Source of the DNA: Azospirillum sp. B21
GTDB lineage: Bacteria; Pseudomonadota; Alphaproteobacteria; Azospirillales; Azospirillaceae
Assembly (NCBI RefSeq): GCF_008364825.1
Contig: NZ_VTTO01000006.1
Span: 186,001 to 250,000 of the forward strand
Reading direction: 5' to 3'
DNA: 64,000 bases
Positions 54,821-64,000 of this stretch are shown here, in pieces. Made by a program: the position numbers and the translations under genes. The first letter of the stretch is position 1, and each line of letters starts with the position of its first letter. The notes beneath the pieces are model-generated. The model was not told the origin of the DNA. It searched no databases and was given only the letters and a program-made list of their open reading frames with translations.

Positions 54821-55711
54821 TCAACCTTTGAAAATCGACTGCATGGTGGAGCCCAGGCTGGCGGGGCTGTCGGCGACGGCGATGCCGACCGACTTCATGA
54901 AGTCGATCTTGAAGTCGGCGGTGTCGTTGCCGCCGGAGATCACCGCGCCGGCATGGCCCATGCGGCGGCCCGGAGGAGCCGTGCGGCCGGCGATGAAGCC
55001 GACGACCGGCTTCTTGGTGCCCGACGCCTTGATGAACTCGGCGCCGCGGACTTCGGCGTCGCCGCCGATCTCGCCGATCATGATGATGCCCTCGGTCTCC
55101 GGGTCCTTCACGAACAGCTCCAGGCTGTCGACGAAGTTGGTGCCGTTGACCGGGTCGCCGCCGATGCCGATGCAGGTGGTCTGGCCGAGGCCCGCCGCCG
55201 TGGTCTGGGCGACGGCCTCATAGGTCAGCGTGCCGGAACGCGACACGATGCCGATCTTGCCACGCTTGTGGATGTGGCCCGGCATGATGCCGATCTTGCA
55301 CTCGTCCGGCGTGATGATGCCGGGGCAGTTCGGCCCGATCAGGCGGGTCCCAACTCCATTTTTCCGGGAGCCATCGAGCGCGCGCTTGACGCGGACCATG
55401 TCCAGCACCGGGATGCCTTCGGTGATGCAGACCACCAGCGGGATCTCGGCGTCGATCGCTTCCAGGATCGCGTCCGCGGCGAAGGGCGGCGGCACGTAGA
55501 TCACGGAGGCGTTCGCACCGGTCTTTTCCACCGCTTCCGACACGGTGTCGAAGATCGGCAGGTCGAGGTGCTTGGCGCCGCCCTTACCCGGCGTGACGCC
55601 GCCGACCATCTTGGTGCCGTAGGCGATGGCCTGTTCTGAGTGGAAGGTGCCCTGGGCTCCGGTGAAGCCCTGGCAGATCACCTTCGTGTTCTTGTCGACG
55701 AGAACAGCCAT
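54821..55711 (-). CDS. sucD: Succinate-CoA ligase alpha subunit
   Basis: A 296-residue protein. CoA binds at the N-terminal Rossmann domain ([30 protein letters not shown]); the phosphohistidine is in [10 protein letters not shown] (about residue 246). It forms the enzyme with SucC encoded two bases away and interconverts succinate and succinyl-CoA with ADP/ATP. As the pair sits with frc and oxc rather than with the TCA-cycle genes, a second, dedicated copy is likely. Malate-CoA ligase (MtkB) is related and cannot be fully excluded. Confidence 0.9.
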   Translation of the reverse strand: MAVLVDKNTKVICQGFTGAQGTFHSEQAIAYGTKMVGGVTPGKGGAKHLDLPIFDTVSEAVEKTGANASVIYVPPPFAADAILEAIDAEIPLVVCITEGIPVLDMVRVKRALDGSRKNGVGTRLIGPNCPGIITPDECKIGIMPGHIHKRGKIGIVSRSGTLTYEAVAQTTAAGLGQTTCIGIGGDPVNGTNFVDSLELFVKDPETEGIIMIGEIGGDAEVRGAEFIKASGTKKPVVGFIAGRTAPPGRRMGHAGAVISGGNDTADFKIDFMKSVGIAVADSPASLGSTMQSIFKG

Positions 55712-55712
55712 G

Positions 55713-56912
<1,200 letters not shown>

Positions 56913-57105
56913 GGTTTGCGTCTCGACCCTGTTCGGGAATTGTCTTTTGGAGGCCGCGGGGAGCCGGGAAATCATCGGCTGACGGGCGGCGGATTTTTTA
57001 AAAACTTCGGGCTTCGGCTCTCACGCGACCGGGAAGGGGACGGTCGGGGGAGAGGGAGGCGCGATGGTATGAATGTGGGTAGGCGTTTCAAAATTTGGGG
57101 CGTTA

Positions 57106-57211
57106 GCCCCCCACCTAACCTCCCCCGCTGGGCGGGGGAGGGACTGCCGCCACTCTCCCGCCTTAGTACCTGCTCCCTCCCCCGCCCAGCGGGGGAGGGT
57201 TGGGGTGGGGG
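57106..57211. repeat. REPIN-like paired inverted repeat
   Basis: CCCCCCACCTAACCTCCCCCGCTGG facing CCAGCGGGGGAGG... with a GGGGTGGGGG end. It lies between frc and sucC and belongs to the second arm subtype, also seen at 16741-16862. Confidence 0.6.
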
Positions 57212-57227
57212 CATCAGAGCGACGACG

Positions 57228-58502
57228 TTACTCCGCCGCCAGCCGCTGCACGGCGCCGATGGCGCCGCTGTCGCGGATGTCCATGATCTCGCGCTCGCTG
57301 AAACCCAGCACGTCGCGCAGGATTTCGTCGGTGTGCTCGCCCAGCAGGGGGGAGCGGGTGACCTCCGTCGGGCTGTCGGACAGCTTGATCGGGTTGCCGA
57401 CCGTCAGGTAGCTGCCGCGGGTCGGGTGCTCCACCTCGACCAGCGTGCCGGTCTCGTAGAGCGACTTGTCCTCGGCGATCTCCTTCATCGACAGGATCGG
57501 GCCGCAGGGGATGTCGTACTTGTTGAGGATGTCCATGACTTCGAACTTGGTCAGGGTCTTGGTCCAGTCCTCTACGGTCGCGAAGATGCTCATCAGGCGC
57601 GGCAGGCGGGCCACCGGGGTGGCGTAATCGGGATCGGTGATCCACTCCTCCTTGCCGATGACCTTACAGATCGACTTCCACACCGGGGCCTGGGCGATGA
57701 AGTAGATGTAGGCGTTGGGGTCACGCTCCCAGCCCTTGCACTTCAGGATCCAGCCCGGCTGGCCGCCGCCCGACGCATTGCCGGCGCGCGGCACCGTGTC
57801 GCCGAACTCGCCGTTCGGGTATTGCGGGTATTCCTTCATCGGCCCGTGGGCCAGACGCTGCTGGTCGCGCAGCTTGACGCGGCACAGGTTCAGCACGGCG
57901 TCCTGCATGGCGGCCAGAACCTTCTGGCCCCGGCCGGTTTCCTTGCGCTGGTAGAGCGCGGTGACGATGCCGAGCGCCAGATGCAGGCCGGTGCCGCTGT
58001 CGCCGATCTGGGCGCCGGTGACCATCGGCGGGCCGTCGTCGAAGCCGGTGGTCGAGGCCGCACCACCCGCACACTGGGCGACGTTCTCGTACACCTTGCA
58101 GTTCTCGAACGGCCCGGGCCCGAAGCCCTTCACCGACGCGACGATCATCGCGGGGTTCAGTTCCTGGATGCGTTCCCAGGTGAACCCCATGCGATCGAGC
58201 ACGCCGGGGGCGAAGTTTTCGACCATCACGTCGCAGGTCTTGATCAGCGACTCCAGCACCTCCTTGCCCTTGGGCGTCTTGGTGTCGAGCGTGATGGACC
58301 GCTTGTTGTGGTTCAGCATGGTGAAATACAGGCTGTCGGCGTCCGGCAGGTCGCGCAGCTGGCTGCGGGTGATGTCACCCTCGCCCGGCCGCTCCACCTT
58401 GATGACGTCGGCGCCGAACCAGGCGAGCAACTGGGTGCAGGTCGGCCCCGACTGCACATGCGTGAAGTCGAGAATCCGCACGCCCTGAAGTGCCTTGCCC
58501 AT
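57228..58502 (-). CDS. frc: Formyl-CoA:oxalate CoA-transferase
   Basis: A 424-residue class III CoA transferase. It matches Frc closely: [28 protein letters not shown] at the N-terminus, [18 protein letters not shown], the catalytic Asp in IGDSGTG (about residue 169), and [25 protein letters not shown]. It moves CoA from formyl-CoA to oxalate. The gene follows oxc on the same strand, the usual pairing for oxalate catabolism. Confidence 0.95.
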   Translation of the reverse strand: MGKALQGVRILDFTHVQSGPTCTQLLAWFGADVIKVERPGEGDITRSQLRDLPDADSLYFTMLNHNKRSITLDTKTPKGKEVLESLIKTCDVMVENFAPGVLDRMGFTWERIQELNPAMIVASVKGFGPGPFENCKVYENVAQCAGGAASTTGFDDGPPMVTGAQIGDSGTGLHLALGIVTALYQRKETGRGQKVLAAMQDAVLNLCRVKLRDQQRLAHGPMKEYPQYPNGEFGDTVPRAGNASGGGQPGWILKCKGWERDPNAYIYFIAQAPVWKSICKVIGKEEWITDPDYATPVARLPRLMSIFATVEDWTKTLTKFEVMDILNKYDIPCGPILSMKEIAEDKSLYETGTLVEVEHPTRGSYLTVGNPIKLSDSPTEVTRSPLLGEHTDEILRDVLGFSEREIMDIRDSGAIGAVQRLAAE

Positions 58503-58547
58503 GTATTTCTCCCCCTGCTTTTTAAATCGTGTGGTCGGCGTTTCTTT

Positions 58548-60311
58548 TTAGGACGGCATCTTACGGACCGAGCTGGTCGGATTGAGGCTGCCGATGTTGC
58601 CGCTTTCGGTGCCGGCGGCCGGGTCGATGACGGCGTTGATCAGGGTCGGACGGCCGCTGTCCATCGCCTCGGTCACGGCGCGGTACAGCTCGTCGGGGTT
58701 GGTGACATGGACACCGACGCCGCCGAAGGCTTCCATCATCTTGTCGTAACGGGAGTCAGGCACGAAGACCATCGGCGACGGGTCGGCCCCGCCGGTCGGG
58801 TTGACGTCGGTCCCGCGGTAGATGCCGTTGTTGTTGAAGATGACGATGCAGACCGGCAAGTTGTACCGGCAGATCGTCTCCACCTCCATGCCGGAGAAGC
58901 CGAAGGCGCTGTCGCCCTCAACCGCCAGCACCGGCTTGCCGCTTTCCACCGCGGCGGCGACGGCATAGCCCATGCCGACGCCCATCACGCCCCAGGTGCC
59001 GACGTCCAGGCGCTTGCGCGGCTCGTACATGTCGATGATGCCGCGGGCGAGGTCGAGGGTGTTGGCGCCCTCGTTGACCAGCATGGCATCCGGCCGCTCC
59101 TTGATGACGCGGCGCAGAGCGCCCAGCGCACCGTGGAAGTTCATTGGCGACGCGTTGCTCATCAGCTTCGGCGCCATCTTGGCGACGTTCTGCTCACGCT
59201 TGGCCGCGACGGTGGCCATCCAGTCGGTCGGCGGGGTCAGGCCGCCGTCGATGCCCTTCAGCAGCACTTCCATGACCGACGCGATGTCGCCGACCAGCGG
59301 AGCATGGATTTCGACGTTGCTGTCCATCTCCCTCGGCTCGATGTCGACCTGGATGAACTTCTTGGAGCCGGGCTTGCCCCAGGTCTTGCCCTTGCCGTGC
59401 GACAGCAGCCAGTTCAGGCGGGCGCCGACCAGCATGACCACGTCGGCTTCCTGCAGCACCAGCGAACGGGCAGCGCCGGCCGACTGCGGGTGGGTGTCGG
59501 GCAGCAGGCCCTTGGCCATGCTCATCTGCAGGAAGGGAATGCCGCTCTTCTCGACGAAGGATCGGATCGTCTCGTCGGCCTGGGCATAGGCGGCGCCCTT
59601 GCCGAAGATGACCAGCGGACGCTTGGCGCCCTTCAGCAGGTCGAGCGCGCGGTTGACGGCCTCGGACGACGGATACTGCGCCGGGGTCGGATCGACCACC
59701 TTGACCAGCGACTTGGCGCCTTCCGCGGCGTCCATCACCTGCGAGAACAGCTTGGCCGGCAGGTCGAGATAGACGCCGCCCGGACGGCCCGACACGGCGG
59801 CGCGGATGGCACGCGCCACGCCGATGCCGATGTCCTGGGCGTGCAGGATGCGGAAGGCGGCCTTGCACAGCGGCTTGGCGATGGCCAGTTGGTCCATCTC
59901 CTCGTAGTCGCCCTGCTGCAGGTCGACGATCTCGCGCTCCGACGAGCCGCTGATGAGGATCATCGGGAAGCAGTTGGTGGTGGCGTTCGCCAGCGCGGTC
60001 AGGCCGTTCAGGAAGCCCGGCGCCGACACCGTCATGCAGACGCCCGGCTTCTTGGTCATGAAACCGGCGATGGCGGCGGCGTTGCCGGCATTCTGTTCGT
60101 GGCGGAACGAGACGACGCGCATGCCCTCGGCCTGCGCCATGCGCAGCAGGTCGGAGATCGGAATACCGGGGACGACATACAGGTTGTTGATGTCGTTGAG
60201 CTTGAGCGCGTCGATGACGAGCTGGAAGCCGTCGGTCAGCGCCGGCGCGTCTTCGACAACAGATGCTTCCGTGGCCTGGTTCTTAGTGATCGTTGCAGCC
60301 GCAGTAGACAT
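58548..60311 (-). CDS. oxc: Oxalyl-CoA decarboxylase
   Basis: A 587-residue thiamine-diphosphate enzyme. The N-terminal part has [30 protein letters not shown] with the catalytic Glu, the middle an ADP-binding Rossmann domain, and the ThDP motif is [36 protein letters not shown] near 480-515. It converts oxalyl-CoA to formyl-CoA and CO2. ATG 60311 has GGAGG upstream. With frc downstream and gcl nearby, oxalate is degraded and its C2 relatives assimilated. Confidence 0.95.
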   Translation of the reverse strand: MSTAAATITKNQATEASVVEDAPALTDGFQLVIDALKLNDINNLYVVPGIPISDLLRMAQAEGMRVVSFRHEQNAGNAAAIAGFMTKKPGVCMTVSAPGFLNGLTALANATTNCFPMILISGSSEREIVDLQQGDYEEMDQLAIAKPLCKAAFRILHAQDIGIGVARAIRAAVSGRPGGVYLDLPAKLFSQVMDAAEGAKSLVKVVDPTPAQYPSSEAVNRALDLLKGAKRPLVIFGKGAAYAQADETIRSFVEKSGIPFLQMSMAKGLLPDTHPQSAGAARSLVLQEADVVMLVGARLNWLLSHGKGKTWGKPGSKKFIQVDIEPREMDSNVEIHAPLVGDIASVMEVLLKGIDGGLTPPTDWMATVAAKREQNVAKMAPKLMSNASPMNFHGALGALRRVIKERPDAMLVNEGANTLDLARGIIDMYEPRKRLDVGTWGVMGVGMGYAVAAAVESGKPVLAVEGDSAFGFSGMEVETICRYNLPVCIVIFNNNGIYRGTDVNPTGGADPSPMVFVPDSRYDKMMEAFGGVGVHVTNPDELYRAVTEAMDSGRPTLINAVIDPAAGTESGNIGSLNPTSSVRKMPS

Positions 60312-60353
60312 AAGGGTAACTCCTCCCCGAGCTCCAAAAAGGTTCAAGATCGG

Positions 60354-61043
60354 TTAGTCGAGGAAGGCGCAATGCCGTTCCACGTACTGTGCGAGACCGA
60401 GCGTGTGTTCCCGCACCCGACGTTCCGCGAGATCGGCATCGCGGGCGGCCAGCGCCTCGATGATGTCCCGATGCTCGTGGATGGACTGGTCGGCACGGTC
60501 GCCGAGGCCCATGGTCGCGCGGCGGATCGCACGCATATGGATGAAGAAGCGATCGGTCAGATCCGAGATCAGCGTGGAGCCCGAAGCCTGGACGATGCTC
60601 TGGTGGAAGACGATGTTGGCGTCGGAATACTCGGCGACGTGCTCCGCCAACTCGGCTTTCGTGTATTTGTCGAACGCGGCGTGCAGGAGTTCCAGCTTCT
60701 CCGTGGTGGCGTTCTCGACGAACAGGCGTGCCGCCATGCCTTCCAGGGCGGCACACACCGTGATCATCTCCACCAGTTCGGCCTTCGTCTTGCGCACCAC
60801 GAAGATCCCGCGCCGCGGTTGGGAGCGGATGAACCCCTCCTGTTCCAGCAGCGCCATCGCTTCGCGCACCGGGGTGCGGCTGACACCCAACGCTTCGCAC
60901 AGCCGGCGTTCGTCCAACCTGATCTCGCTGCTCTGGCCGTAGATGTTCATCTGCGTGATGGCCTGTCGCAGCGACTGGTAGGCCTTGGCCTTGAAGCTCA
61001 TCCCCTGTTCCAGGGGTTCGACACTGAATCTATCGCGGTTCAT
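60354..61043 (-). CDS. GntR-family regulator (FCD type)
   Basis: A 229-residue regulator with an N-terminal wHTH (LDERRLCEALGVSRTPVREAMALLEQEGFI, about 42-71) and an FCD C-terminal domain with its His/Asp metal-binding pattern (FHQSIVQASG ... HEHRDIIEAL). It is encoded just upstream of oxc on the same strand and probably controls the oxalate operon. The ATG at 61043 follows a GTG that could also be used. Confidence 0.88.
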   Translation of the reverse strand: MNRDRFSVEPLEQGMSFKAKAYQSLRQAITQMNIYGQSSEIRLDERRLCEALGVSRTPVREAMALLEQEGFIRSQPRRGIFVVRKTKAELVEMITVCAALEGMAARLFVENATTEKLELLHAAFDKYTKAELAEHVAEYSDANIVFHQSIVQASGSTLISDLTDRFFIHMRAIRRATMGLGDRADQSIHEHRDIIEALAARDADLAERRVREHTLGLAQYVERHCAFLD

Positions 61044-61337
61044 CACGGTTCCGACCCTTTGCGCGCCGACGCCGGCGGCGCCGCTTGTTGTCGTGAGCGT
61101 TCCTGTGCGAGCGTTCGGATGACGCCCTGTGGTGCGTCGTTTAGAGCGGCGCGTCGTTTTGAATTATCGATACGGTATACCAGATGCCAGACACCCGCAA
61201 GGCTAATTGCGGGCACATCGAACTATTTCCGTCGCCGACGGAGTTGACGTTCCATCTGTTCGATTTTTCTGGCCAATGAGCGATAATCGCCCTATTTTTG
61301 CGCCTCAGGATCGTTCTTCGGGGGAAGGGACCCGCGC

Positions 61338-62171
61338 ATGGTCGAAACCCAACGTCTGGCCGGGGCCGCAGACAAGACGCCATCCGCTGCAGCGGAGGAG
61401 GCGTCCGACCCGAACTTCATGACCTCGCTGGCGCGCGGCCTGTCGGTGATTCGTGCTTTTACCGAACGCGAGCCGAACCTGACCATCGCCGACATCGCGA
61501 AGATCACCGGCCTGCCGCGGGCGGCGGCGCGGCGCTGCCTGCTGACGCTGATGCAACTGGGCTACGCGGGCTCCGATGGCCGGACCTTCCATCTGAAACC
61601 GAAGATCCTGGCGCTGGGCTATTCCTTCCTGTCCTCGGCCCCACTGGCGACGATCCTGGACCCGCTGATCGAGCAGGTCAGCGGCGCCGTGCAGGAATCC
61701 TGCTCCGCCGCCGTGCTGGACGAGGATGACGTGGTCTACATCGCGCGTGCGGCGACCAAGCGGATCATGTCGGTCGGGCTGAATGTCGGCAGCCGCCTGC
61801 CAGCCTACTGCACCTCGATGGGGCGCGTCCTACTGGCGGCCCTGCCGGAACCGGAACTGGACGCCTATCTGGCGCGGGTGCCGCTGAAGCCCTACACGGA
61901 GCGCACCATCACCGCCACGGACGCGCTGAAGCGCGAGTTGGAGCGGGTGCGGGACCGTGGCTTCTCGCTGGTGGACCAGGAGCTGGAACTTGGACTGCGC
62001 TCCATCGCCGTGCCGATCCGCACGGCTTCGGGAGGGGTGGTCGCGGCGATGAACATCAGCGCCCAGGCTGCCCGCGTCACCTGCCCGGAGATGGAGGTGC
62101 AGTTCCTCCCCCACCTGCACCGCGCATCGGAAGAGGCGCGGGTGCTGCTGGTGCGGGCACGGGGGATTTGA
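61338..62171 (+). CDS. IclR-family regulator, PcaR/PobR type
   Basis: A 277-residue protein with a wHTH (LTIADIAKITGLPRAAARRCLLTLMQLGYA, about 48-77) and an IclR effector domain (GSRLPAYCTSMGRVLLAALPEPELDAYLARV ... GFSLVDQELELGLRSIAVPI). This pattern fits the beta-ketoadipate regulator group (PcaR, PcaU, PobR), but no pca genes lie in the window, so the target is unknown. It is divergent from the GntR gene. Confidence 0.85.
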   Translation: MVETQRLAGAADKTPSAAAEEASDPNFMTSLARGLSVIRAFTEREPNLTIADIAKITGLPRAAARRCLLTLMQLGYAGSDGRTFHLKPKILALGYSFLSSAPLATILDPLIEQVSGAVQESCSAAVLDEDDVVYIARAATKRIMSVGLNVGSRLPAYCTSMGRVLLAALPEPELDAYLARVPLKPYTERTITATDALKRELERVRDRGFSLVDQELELGLRSIAVPIRTASGGVVAAMNISAQAARVTCPEMEVQFLPHLHRASEEARVLLVRARGI

Positions 62172-62186
62172 GGAGCGGCGGTCTTA

Positions 62187-62286
62187 CCCCCTCTCCAACC
62201 CTCCCCCGCTTTGCGGGAGAGGGAGTCGGCCGCGGAACGTCGGCAGTTCCCTCTCCCTCGAAGAGGGGGAGGGCTAGGGAGGGGGC
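62187..62286. repeat. REPIN-like paired inverted repeat
   Basis: CCCTCTCCAACCCTCCCCCGC and its facing arm ...GAGGGGGAGGGCTAGGGAGGG, with GGGAGAGGG and CCCTCTCCC in the middle, fill the gap between two convergent genes. Confidence 0.6.
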
Positions 62287-62301
62287 AACAGCGGCCGCAC
62301 C

Positions 62302-63222
62302 CTACAGGATCGTATCCGGCGAGATCGCCGTCAGGGCCGCCTTGATCTTCGGCACCATATGATCGGCGAAGGCCCTCACCTTCGCCGGCACAAGCGCGCG
62401 GTGGGGATAGAGAACCGCCAGCGTCACCGGTTCCGGCGGAAACTCCGGCAGCACCGGCACCAGGGCGCCGCTGGCCAGATGCTCGGCCACCTCCCACAGC
62501 GGCTTCATGGCGATGCCGCGGCCGTCCAGCGCCCAGCCGGTCAGCACGTCGCCGTCGTCGGCGTCGAAGCGGCCCGACACCGGCAGCTTCACCGGTTCGC
62601 CGCCCTCCAGCACGCTCCATTGATACTGCTGGGTGCCGGGGAAGCGCAGAAGCAGGCAGTTGTGCCCCGACAGATCCGCCGGCATCAATGGCCGGCCGCG
62701 CTCCGACAGGTAGGAGGGGGACGCCACCAGCACGCGGCGCATGTCGGCGATCTTGCGCACGACGAAGCTTGAATCCTTCAGCGTTGCCATCCGCACCGCC
62801 ACGTCGACCGCTTCGCGCAGCAGGTCGAGCAGATGGTCGGACAGGCGCAGCCGCACCTCCACCAACGGGTGGGCGGCGCAGAAATCCGGCACCAGAGGCG
62901 ACAGGATGCGGCGGCCGAAGCCCAGCGGCGCCGTCACCCGCACGCTGCCCGACGGCACGCCCGACCCGGCGGCGATGCTGCTGTGCGCACGCTCCACCGC
63001 CTCCAGAACCTCCAGGCAGCTCTGGTAGAAATCCATGCCGGTCTCGGTCGCCTGCAACTGCCGCGTCGTGCGGTTCAGCAGCCGGACGCCGAGATGGGTT
63101 TCCAACTGCTGGATGCGGTGGCTGACCATGGCCGGGGACATGCGCAGGTTCCGTCCGGCGGCCGACAGGCTGCCCAATTCGACGACGCGGACGAAGATGC
63201 GCATGTTCTCAAGCAACGCCAT
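62302..63222 (-). CDS. LysR-family transcriptional regulator
   Basis: A 306-residue LTTR with the N-terminal wHTH (MALLENMRIFVRVVELGSLSAAGRNLRMSPAMVSHRIQQLE), as in the CrgA/DhbR-like group, and a periplasmic-binding-type effector domain. It ends in TAG. It is encoded next to gcl but separated from it by a terminator, so a link is possible but not shown. Confidence 0.85.
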   Translation of the reverse strand: MALLENMRIFVRVVELGSLSAAGRNLRMSPAMVSHRIQQLETHLGVRLLNRTTRQLQATETGMDFYQSCLEVLEAVERAHSSIAAGSGVPSGSVRVTAPLGFGRRILSPLVPDFCAAHPLVEVRLRLSDHLLDLLREAVDVAVRMATLKDSSFVVRKIADMRRVLVASPSYLSERGRPLMPADLSGHNCLLLRFPGTQQYQWSVLEGGEPVKLPVSGRFDADDGDVLTGWALDGRGIAMKPLWEVAEHLASGALVPVLPEFPPEPVTLAVLYPHRALVPAKVRAFADHMVPKIKAALTAISPDTIL

Positions 63223-63341
63223 GCTCGTACGGACTCCCTGTCGGAAGAATGGGCCGGACCGGTGGGTTACGGATCGGCAGCGACGCTAGCACGGGCGTTG
63301 CGGAGAGGGAATTTCCGCGACGCAGCATACCCGGCAAAACG

Positions 63342-63377
63342 AAAGCCGCCGGAGCGCGTGAGCGCCCCGGCGGCTTT
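63342..63377 (-). terminator. Intrinsic terminator of gcl
   Basis: AAAGCCGCCGG and CCGGCGGCTTT form an 11-base stem with a GC-rich loop; the minus strand continues CGTTTTGCC. Confidence 0.8.
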
Positions 63378-63399
63378 GCGGTCGGACGGGATGGGGCCG

Positions 63400-64000
<601 letters not shown>

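Overview
The window is about 64 kb of GC-rich chromosome from an alphaproteobacterium, most like Azospirillum or a close Rhodospirillales relative. This is inferred from the codon bias, the metX-metW pair, the CueR/CopA pair, the oxalate genes and the many transporter operons. The chromosomal genes are ordinary: nucleobase uptake with cytosine deaminase (2-2415), histidinol-phosphate aminotransferase and chorismate mutase facing metX-metW (2483-6678), copper export (9914-12842), two tandem tRNA-Pro(CGG) genes (16936-17290), polyprenyl diphosphate synthase, a tRNA methyltransferase and a signal-peptide peptidase (17422-20466), yajQ, a complete dipeptide ABC transporter (21654-27417), an aryl-CoA ligase, and after the island an amidase, a BON lipoprotein and a quinone oxidoreductase. 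The right end is an oxalate/glyoxylate block: sucD, sucC, frc, oxc, regulators and the start of a truncated gcl. Paired inverted GC-rich repeats (REPIN-like) sit in many chromosomal gaps and none lies inside the island.

Between 32576 and 48104 lies a 15.5-kb integrated element, lower in GC and bounded by a 15-bp direct repeat (attL/attR) with matching G-rich arm-type repeats just inside each end. It carries a tyrosine integrase, a tail tape-measure protein with two downstream tail-like genes, two small HTH proteins, a Toprim protein, a primase-helicase next to an iteron-rich inverted repeat that looks like a replication origin, and a run of small genes. I see no capsid, portal, terminase or lysis gene, so it is a phage satellite, a phage-plasmid or a reduced prophage.

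The main discovery is that the element appears to read TAG as an amino acid, most simply glutamine. Ten of its 18 genes contain in-frame TAG codons, 16 in all, seven of them in the tape-measure gene. Joining across TAG restores long intact proteins with conserved domains and good ribosome binding sites. None of these frames is broken by TAA, TGA or a frameshift, and all 18 element genes end in TAA or TGA. The flanking chromosome uses TAG as a normal stop in at least five genes (ends at 9705, 13507, 19529, 20477 and 62302). I found no suppressor tRNA by eye, so how TAG is decoded is open.

The element also has its own regulatory vocabulary: six copies of the palindrome AAAGTACTTT, two clusters of a CTCTATA-type repeat, a promoter with a palindrome filling its spacer upstream of the tail operon, and a strong promoter preceded by helically phased CTTGTCA repeats upstream of the xis-like operon. 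Just outside attR is a relic of a class C group II intron lying directly after a terminator, the usual target of that class.
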